In this document: positions 57,467 to 64,000 of the stretch, piece after piece
Layout: every line of letters begins with the position of its first letter
Numbering within the stretch: position 1 is the stretch's first letter
Assembly (NCBI GenBank): GCA_026874595.1
Contig: CM049306.1
Span: 59,156,019-59,220,018, forward strand
Direction of reading: 5' to 3'
DNA from: Sipunculus nudus
Lineage: Eukaryota; Annelida; Sipuncula; Golfingiida; Sipunculidae
DNA length: 64,000 nucleotides
Position numbers and translations under genes: made by a program
Notes under the pieces: model-generated
What the model was told of the DNA's origin: nothing
What the model saw: the letters and a program-made list of their open reading frames with translations, nothing else
The model's database searches: none

Positions 57467-57557
57467 ACGTTTAGATACATGTGCCATGGTTGCATAATTT
57501 ACGTGTTAATTTATCTTTTCGAGGTGTGAACTTCTTCAGGTGGGTTAGCTTTGAGAG

Positions 57558-57600
57558 TATATATAGATCGCGAACCTGGCATTTTGCATACTCACCGCCA
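57558..57600 (+). promoter_or_regulatory. core promoter of the FG-GAP gene (TATA box, likely start)
   Basis: TATATATAG at 57558-57566 lies in otherwise mixed sequence. About 30 bp downstream TACTCACCG has an initiator-like TCA (A at about 57593). The coding ATG is at 57762, leaving a 5' leader of roughly 170 bases. The distance and order fit a Pol II core promoter, but (TA)n tracts are common in this window, so the TATA match alone is weak. Confidence 0.45.
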
Positions 57601-57761
57601 AGATCTACATTTATTTATTACATTTATATAGGTTTACCTATCGTTTCCAAGCAACAACTGGATCCACTGACCTGACAGTTTATACAGAACCCTAATTTGC
57701 TAGTGTGTGTACTCAACGGTCAGATCTGCATTTCGTCATATATTACTTTTCACTCTCCACA

Positions 57762-58059
57762 ATGCTGCGTTTATATTTATTTTTAGCATTGTGTGTTCTG
57801 GCCAGAGCACAGTGGTCGTTTGTAGGACAGATTAGCGTGGAGAACGCTGGCTTTACCAACGTTTACGAGCATGAGAACCCATCTTCTCCCTCGAAGCGAT
57901 ACAGCCTCCTCCTGGCTTCCTTCAATCCCATCCCTTTCACAGAAGACAACCTGTATATGTTCAGGTATATCGGAGAGAGCCTGTCTGATCTTGATGCAAC
58001 CCGTCCCATCGTCCTGTCGAACCGTCTGACGTGGCCGAGAGAACCAAGCCAGATTCCCA
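57762..58059 (+). CDS. FG-GAP gene exon 1 (signal peptide, N-terminal strands)
   Basis: The ATG at 57762 is preferred over an in-frame upstream non-ATG extension because the hydrophobic signal begins there. The exon ends CCCA before GTGAGT in phase 1. It encodes residues 1-99, including SFVGQISVENAGF and LLLASFNPIPF, which read as propeller strands. Confidence 0.85.
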
Positions 58060-61000
58060 GTGAGTACCTGTTTAATATAAATGGGCTGCAAAAGCTAATT
58101 CTGAGTAATCGCCGACTACATAATTCAATTTCATTTTAATTTAATTATTAATTTGTTTTATAAATTAATCATGAAATGGTCGGTCAAAAAGAGTGAACAA
58201 CTGCGCCTGACCTAATGGGTCATAACGGTATATAAAGCGTCCCCAAACTTCATTTAAATGAACCTATGTTTTGCCTGCGAACTTCACAATTGTCAATCAT
58301 AAGTTTATTTTACCATAGCGACAACGTCCCCGAGGCAGCGGGAAGACTTAGCATATTTTACTCTGTCTATATATGCTGCCAGCTTTTATTGGCACTGAGC
58401 GCTGATCGAAAATTGATTAGTAAGACAATCACAGAGACAAGACAATCTCGTGGTCAAACCCAGCAAATCAAGCTAAAACAAAAAGCACTGGACAAATACA
58501 TGGATTGATGGAGCGATGTGTAAAGCAGATAAAACAGAAACATGATCGAGGTATTTTCAATAAGTATCTATAGAGCAAGTATATCCAACTTATCCAACAT
58601 GTGTCATTGTTTTCCGGCCTGTTATGATGTTAACTATTTAGCCTATTATGCGGCGATAATGTGCATGATTTTCAACAGAATATACTTCCATCTGATTATT
58701 TAAACTGAACAGTATAATGTCGTTTTAAGGTTTGAATTAAAGCATATATGTGGATCCCCAATAGGGTATACCTAAAATTAATTTGATATTCAATACTAAC
58801 ATCATTATATTTGGTAAAACCGTTTTTATTTTCTTAAATATCATAACCAAATATTCTATTGATTATAAATAACACAAGTGTATAAATGTATTACACAAGA
58901 ACAACCTTACACCCTTAGTAATGTGACATCCTGTGTAAAATAAAAAAGGGTATACATGACCGAAGTTTCTGCAGAGGTGTGCAATGGTTCCATCGAATTT
59001 ACAGGGGACGTGTTTGGATACGAGACTGTAAGTCAGCCGGACGGTTTTCTGGTCCCGGGAAAGAATGAAGGAGCTGTTAAGGTGATAGACATCCGCAACA
59101 TCTCAGCAACAGTCACTCACGATATCTCTACCGACCCCAACGGGGACGGAAAGGACTGGTTCTATCACCGCGTCACATGGAAAGACATGAACAGTGATGG
59201 TCTAAGGGACGCCTTCATCTGCAGGGCTCGCCGGGATCCCGTCACAGGTGAATATAACCAAGATAAATGGATAAATATTCTGAAGTAATTAACATGCTTC
59301 AGTTAAAATTGTGATTAAGTAGATTATTGCATAAATCTTATATTTTAAGAAGACATTAAGCAGTGCCGTGTGTATGTGATTGTGTAAATAATTATTTTCC
59401 CTATTCAATTTCATACAACTCCATATCGTTCATTGGTGATAGCATATCCCTACTAACAGATGAACAATCCACAAAACGAGCAAAAAATAAAAATGACAAT
59501 CAACCTGACATAACCTCCCTAGGGGTTATGGTAAAGAGTTGAATAATTTTATATATTATAAGTTTATATCAGTTTTTATAATTTTTATTTATCAATAGGG
59601 GAAAATAATTTTTTTTAATTTTATTACTGAAGATGAAAAAAATCTTATTTATTTACGATGATAATTGGTTAACTGAAGCAGGCTTCGTTTCCTTCATTAG
59701 TAAGGGGATAACAAAACCGCGGTATCCTGTCATCAGCATAGAAATATTTTAATAATTCATGACACTATGCGTATTCCTATGAGAATTACTTTCAATAGAT
59801 CATTCATGCGGAATGCGAAATTATCAAATAAATTATATTACATGATCATGTTAACGTGTTTCATTTTTTTTTTTTTCGTTTCATGAATATTAAAAATAGT
59901 TGGTATTTTACTTGAGATAAAATTCTAGATTCGGTTTTAAATTATGAGAGGTTTTTCATTGACACGCCTTCTTCAGATAAAGTTGAAATTTGTATTGTAG
60001 AGTTATTTTTTTTGTATTTGGTTGTCAGGGGATACGGACACTGAGATGGTCTGGTTCCGTCACCCTGATGTTCCGGACAAGTTTTCCAACCCCTGGTCCG
60101 TGACGGTGATGAATCAAGGTCTCTGTGACACATTCAGTCTGCCAGTCACGCTGACCGCCGCTGGCCGCTCGTACAACGTCATCTTTACCGTGGGATACTT
60201 CAGTAAAAAGTTAGTCGTACATTGGACTATGGACCCCAATGACCGATGGGATGACCTCAGCATGGTAAAATAATATGATATTATATTTTTAAATTGAAAA
60301 CAAATTTTGTCATAAATAAATAATGATAAATAAAAAATGACATTTTAAAATCACCCAACAAATTATCAAACCAGCGCTGCAACGCCAGTCGTTCCCAACA
60401 GATGGTGCTAGTGAGGAGGAAAGGTCTATTTGGCGATTTTTCTCGTACTAGGATATCAGTTGGAAAGGGTTAAGAAATTTCATAATATGAGAAAAAAAAT
60501 TTAAAGCACATGTATAAAGCAAATCTGCAATCAAAAGAATGCAAGCCTTTGCCATCCGGTTGGTCCCTATTATGGGATCCTCCAAAACCCGAGTTTGCAT
60601 TCAATTATTCGGCCCATATTACTTGATTCGTTCGTACATGTACATTTGTCAATATTCTTTAATGACGTTCCTGAGTCCGGATCATGTTTCAGATCAACAC
60701 CAGCCATTGATAGATTCCGAAATGCCGTAAAAATATCAAGAGATTCCGTTCACGATTGCGTAAGTTTTGTTGTGAACGTACATAAAAACAAACAGACAAA
60801 CACGCACGAACGGGGATGAACGCATACCCTCCTGGCGCTGACGGAGGCAACTAACATAAATTTCAAATTTCCATTTTTATTTCTTTTATTTAGGAGATAT
60901 TTAGTAGACTCTGAATTGGACTCCAGCTTCAAGGACTCTTACTTGAAATCGCAATCGAGTTGCTATAGGACTCGGACTTGCATTCGGATGTTGTATACTC

Positions 61001-62335
61001 GACTACGTCACTGGTTATATACACATGGTTCAAGATCTTGTGTCCCGAGTTTCGAGAATATTGATTATTAATAAAGTAAGAAATTTCTATTTCAGGTCCG
61101 GAGTCGAGTGATTGCCGAAGGTTCAAAATTCTTTGACGTGCGTGTGGCCGATCTAAACATGAATGGCAAGTTGGATCTTCTTGTATCCCTGAATGCTGAG
61201 GTCAACGGTTCATTGGTGGCCTACGAAATCCCAAGTGACTTCAGGTACAACGAATGGATTAAAGCTTAAACAATAATATGCACTGTATAGTGAAGCCTAT
61301 GCTTGCTGTATAAGCTAAGAGTTTTATAAATGTTAGTGAATCAAACGTTCAATTCATCTCTCTTAGGTAAAACTCTTATTCTTTAAGTTCCGCGAGCTAC
61401 CGATGTTTTCTGTCTAACAAACCTTGACCTTCATAAACAAAACAAAATGAGATATATCAGAATTATATATCTGCAAGATGGAAATATGAAATATGATGTT
61501 TTTATATATGTTTGTGTGTTTATTCATTAATAGGACAGGAACATATATCCGTCACGAATTAGCCGCTGGTTTTATCGCGAGGTCTGGTATGATGGGCGCC
61601 GGAAGTCCCGGAATGGCAAAACCGTTTTACCCAAAAGTTGACGAGTAAGAATGTTATGATTGGTTAATGTAGGTCATCTGACCTGCCCAGTCTTTACGAA
61701 ATCACTGTTGTATATTTCACATTAATTAAACTATTTTTTTTTAATTGACCATCGACCATTGACCAATAACAAAAAAAATTTTTTCAACAACTAAGAATAA
61801 TGATATTAACCATGACATTTATGAAATAATCGTTATCCAAAGATAAGGCAAACGCATGGTGTATCATCACCTTTGCACCACCATGCCCACTTCCACGTGC
61901 GGTAGACACCGGGTCGGGGATACATATAACATGAAAGGAAGCTTCCGTTTTGTCACTAAGTCCCAAACTTGAAATGAAACTTGAAATACATACTGAGATG
62001 AAAAATTAGATAACACAGCATAAAAAGGACCTCATTATAAAAAGTCATTCGTTCACTTACATATTAACATTTCTTTCTCGTGTGTCAGAACTGAAGGTAA
62101 GCCGTGGATTGCTATGTCGGGCGATGACGACGGACGGGCCTACATCTTGCGACCGGAAGTTGAAGATTGGCAGTACACAAAGCTGACGATATACGACGCC
62201 GGAGAGAACAATATCGTCGGGGCTCTGACCACGTTTGACTCTGATGGCGACGGCTTCTCGGAAATATTTGTACCTTCCTACTATGAGGATAAGATATTAG
62301 TATATTCATTCAATGTTGATAAAAGTTTTTCATAA
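57762..62335 (+). CDS. secreted FG-GAP/VCBS-repeat protein, six exons, 437 residues
   Basis: Exons are 57762-58059, 58975-59247, 60029-60264, 61096-61244, 61534-61644 and 62089-62335. All introns are GT-AG, phases are 1, 1, 0, 2, 2, and the sum is 1314 nt (437 codons plus stop). The product starts MLRLYLFLALCVLARAQW, a signal peptide probably cut after ARA. Three calcium-loop motifs of the FG-GAP/VCBS kind follow: DMNSDGLRD (170-178), DLNMNGKLD (288-296) and DSDGDGFSE (406-414). Each is followed by a hydrophobic strand, as in beta-propellers of the integrin-alpha N-terminal type. N-glycosylation sites are N103, N141 and N306. There is no transmembrane tail, so it is probably secreted. The family is known as extracellular, often calcium-stabilised, binding modules; the ligand or any enzyme activity is unknown. 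No stop or frame shift breaks it, so it looks functional. No clear AATAAA was seen after the stop. Confidence 0.85.
58975..59247 (+). CDS. FG-GAP gene exon 2 (first calcium-loop motif)
   Basis: The acceptor is GTTTCTGCAG before 58975 and the donor CACAG|GTGAAT. Two bases complete a Lys codon. It encodes residues 100-190 with VCNGSIEF, the DPNGDGKD segment and DMNSDGLRDAFI. Confidence 0.88.
60029..60264 (+). CDS. FG-GAP gene exon 3
   Basis: The acceptor is TTGGTTGTCAG before 60029 and the donor CATG|GTAAAA, phase 0. It encodes residues 191-269, including DTDTEMVWFRHPD and FTVGYFSKKLVVHWTM. This part lacks a calcium loop and may form a propeller blade or an insertion. Confidence 0.88.
60533..60855 (+). 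repeat. dispersed repeat family A, copy 5 (intronic)
   Basis: Lies in intron 3 of the FG-GAP gene. It carries GAATGCAAGCCTTTGCC, TTATGGGATCCTCC, TTTGCATTCAATTATTCGGC, GACGTTCCTGAGTCCGGATC, CCGTTCACGATTGCGTAAGT and the tail CTCCTGGCGCTGACGGAGGC, making it the most complete copy. The intron tolerates it without disturbing the exon borders. Confidence 0.7.
61096..61244 (+). CDS. FG-GAP gene exon 4 (second calcium-loop motif)
   Basis: The acceptor is TCTATTTCAG before 61096 and the donor TTCAG|GTACAA. It starts in phase 0 and ends two bases into a codon. It encodes VRSRVIAEGSKFFDVRVADL and DLNMNGKLDLLVS. Confidence 0.88.
61534..61644 (+). CDS. FG-GAP gene exon 5
   Basis: The acceptor is CATTAATAG before 61534 and the donor GACGA|GTAAGA, a good donor. 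It encodes TGTYIRHELAAGFIARSGMM and GAGSPGMAKPFYPKVD. No calcium loop is present. It begins one base, and ends two bases, into a codon, consistent with both neighbours. Confidence 0.85.
62089..62335 (+). CDS. FG-GAP gene exon 6 (third calcium-loop motif, stop)
   Basis: The acceptor is CTCGTGTGTCAG before 62089. One base completes a Glu codon. It encodes TEGKPWIAMSGDDDGRAYIL and FDSDGDGFSEIFVPSY, with stop TAA at 62333-62335. The DGRAYIL segment also fits an FG-GAP-type strand. Confidence 0.88.
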
Positions 62336-64000
62336 TTTATTGTTTTCTGCGTTCATGTATGTTTTCTGACTTGAAGGTATCATTAGAGGTTGGACTGTAT
62401 AACCTCATCCCGATCATCTTAAGTAGGACCACATTCATTTTAAACCCCATAAGGTATGCGGGAGGGGTTTTGTTCGGGAGGATTTCGTATTCGCGATATT
62501 CTCGAAAGAAAAATTATCGCGGAAATTAAACCTTCGTGAATAATTTGTTTAAGCTGTTCAATTCTGTCCACGTTAGTTTTTAAAATGGAGTAAGGTTATA
62601 ACCACATGACCACAGCTTCATGGTTCTCAAAATCTATTTGCATAGCCATACAGCTGTAATTTCTTTTTGGAAGTTTAAGACATAAAGGAAAAAGTTCATA
62701 TGACTAACGTTATTTTAAAGGGACATAATCAGGAGCAATATTATGCCTAGTCTTTCACACTTTCAGCTCAGTTTTGCTTTATACAAAAGTTTCCCAGCAA
62801 TACCTTCTCAGGACACAGTCTCAGTACATCGCATATGGCTATTTAACACCTAGTTTTGGCTCTGCGTGTTTGTAAACACAGTCCAGGTGTGTCTGATTCT
62901 GATTACCAAAACAAGGCCGCGTGACCGGAGGTCCGATTGTGAGCCGCACCATACGAAGTTTCAGCCAGCAGGAAAATTTAATACATTTTGAGACCAAGTC
63001 AGTCAGGGCTCTCGTGAATGACAGGTGTTGTGGCTCAGCGTGTCCTACGCGCTTTGTTTATGTTGACATCTTTGATCGCGCCCGGTCCAATGTTTTAACA
63101 CTCATTTATAGGAGTAAGCAAACGGTTTCAGGGCAATGTTTTGGCAGGTAAAATTTATTTTAAATGGAAGAAACTATTTTTCGTGTTAATTCAACATGCT
63201 TTATAGGTGATTGGGCCCCTTTAATATAAGAATGTAAATTATATGTTCCTTGCTCTGAAATGCTCCTTTGAAGTAGGATAAATATTTGTCTCCATCAGTC
63301 GTATAATATTTGATAATTATCAGTAGCTTCTTGCGACTGTTTTTAATTGCTTTACGTTTGAGGATATAGTAATAAGAACTACCTAGCACAGGACAACTCC
63401 TGCTGCATCAATAGCATGGTTTATGCTGTTGAGTATAAATCAATATTTGAGATTATATGATTATAGGATTAAAAATGAAATAGGAATCATATTGATACTA
63501 TTGTTATCAGGACAATATGTACATTTGGTTTTTTGATTGGGCAACTAAGAGCTACCCTTATACAATTACAAACCGGTATACCACAGCTTAGCTCATTAAC
63601 TCATCTAGTTCTTTGTAACAAATTGTGTAAATTAGCACCAAGTACGCATTTGACGGGAAATCAGACAGTGGCTAACTACCCGCCCGCTGAGTTTAAGCTC
63701 CTCTAACAAGGTGGAGGTCAGTAATTGGTCGGTGAATTTTTTTAAATCCTCTCTTTAGGTTTTTGTTTACATGTTGGCCGTGATCTTTTGATCCTAAGCT
63801 TAACAGCACCAATCTCCGTGTGTATCCGCCACTGTCATCACGATATCTTCAACGTAATAAGAACTACCAAACTTGTGATATATTGGTCGTTACGTCACAA
63901 AGTCTTTTGGTGACGTCATTTAAGTGTCGGCAAAGCATCAGTATGAACCAATTGAAGCGCGCACCTGGCTTGGGGTCAGGTTGCGTGCACGGATGTTTGC
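62336..64000. other. 3' flank and intergenic, no further gene
   Basis: The first few hundred bases should hold the 3' UTR of the FG-GAP gene. A TTCGCG hairpin relative lies at about 62456-62545 (ATTCGCGATATTCTCGAAAG). A CRE-type TGACGTCA occurs at about 63911. No gene was recognised to the end of the window. Confidence 0.5.

Larger units (their letters stand above)
55416..57557. other. intergenic with large (TA)n tracts, no gene seen
   Basis: Three long TA tracts occur (56353-56428, 56539-56592 and 57418-57465). A pair of inverse words (AGATGGGC near 56532 and GCCCATCT near 56503) lies near the second. There is no supported gene; the right end forms the upstream region of the FG-GAP gene. 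Confidence 0.5.

Noticed and set aside
1-64000. CRISPR array, operons, or bacterial or phage genes
   Set aside because: The tandem repeats here lack unique spacers between units, no cas-like frames are present, and the gene structure is that of an animal genome.

Overview
This is eukaryotic, animal-type DNA: genes split by introns with GT-AG borders, very AT-rich spacers, long (TA)n tracts, minisatellites and many decayed transposable elements. There is no bacterial gene organisation. Two genes of animal secreted or cell-surface type, a Tx1/L1-like LINE and tRNA-headed SINE-like repeats point to an invertebrate. A mollusc, probably a bivalve, is my best guess. That guess rests on recalled repeat style and on the absence of other markers, not on a search.

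Only two host genes can be supported, both on the + strand. The first is a small Ly6/uPAR (three-finger) protein. Two firm exons (31368-31538 and 32759-32991) encode a ten-cysteine domain and a GPI-anchor-like tail. A plausible signal-peptide exon lies at 28713-28767. The second is a six-exon gene (57762-62335) for a secreted 437-residue FG-GAP/VCBS-repeat protein. Its splice phases agree at all five introns, it has a signal peptide, three calcium-loop motifs and a TATA box about 200 bp upstream. A possible first coding exon with CCAAT and CRE-like elements at 41480-41607 is weak.

The remainder is mostly repeats. In order: a 120-bp tandem duplication in a dispersed repeat (1.2-1.7 kb, relative at 47.4 kb); a 43-bp minisatellite (4.35-4.96 kb); copies of a dispersed repeat (11.3, 11.8, 26.3, 31.7 and 60.5 kb); a small inverted-repeat element (15.2 kb); a 2.08-kb element with terminal inverted repeats of about 240 bp (16.16-18.24 kb); a 17-bp minisatellite expanded inside a related inverted-repeat element (29.36-30.26 kb); a SINE and a decayed DNA element (36.3-37.6 kb); a near-perfect hairpin (38.34 kb); a 42-bp minisatellite open in five of six frames (42.77-44.34 kb); a decayed LINE (47.79-51.45 kb); and a tandem duplication whose minus-strand copies each carry promoter and poly(A) signals (54.19-55.09 kb).

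The two genes show no functional link. The intervening DNA looks like a graveyard of mobile elements. Coordinates of exons are exact where phase could be checked; repeat borders are approximate.
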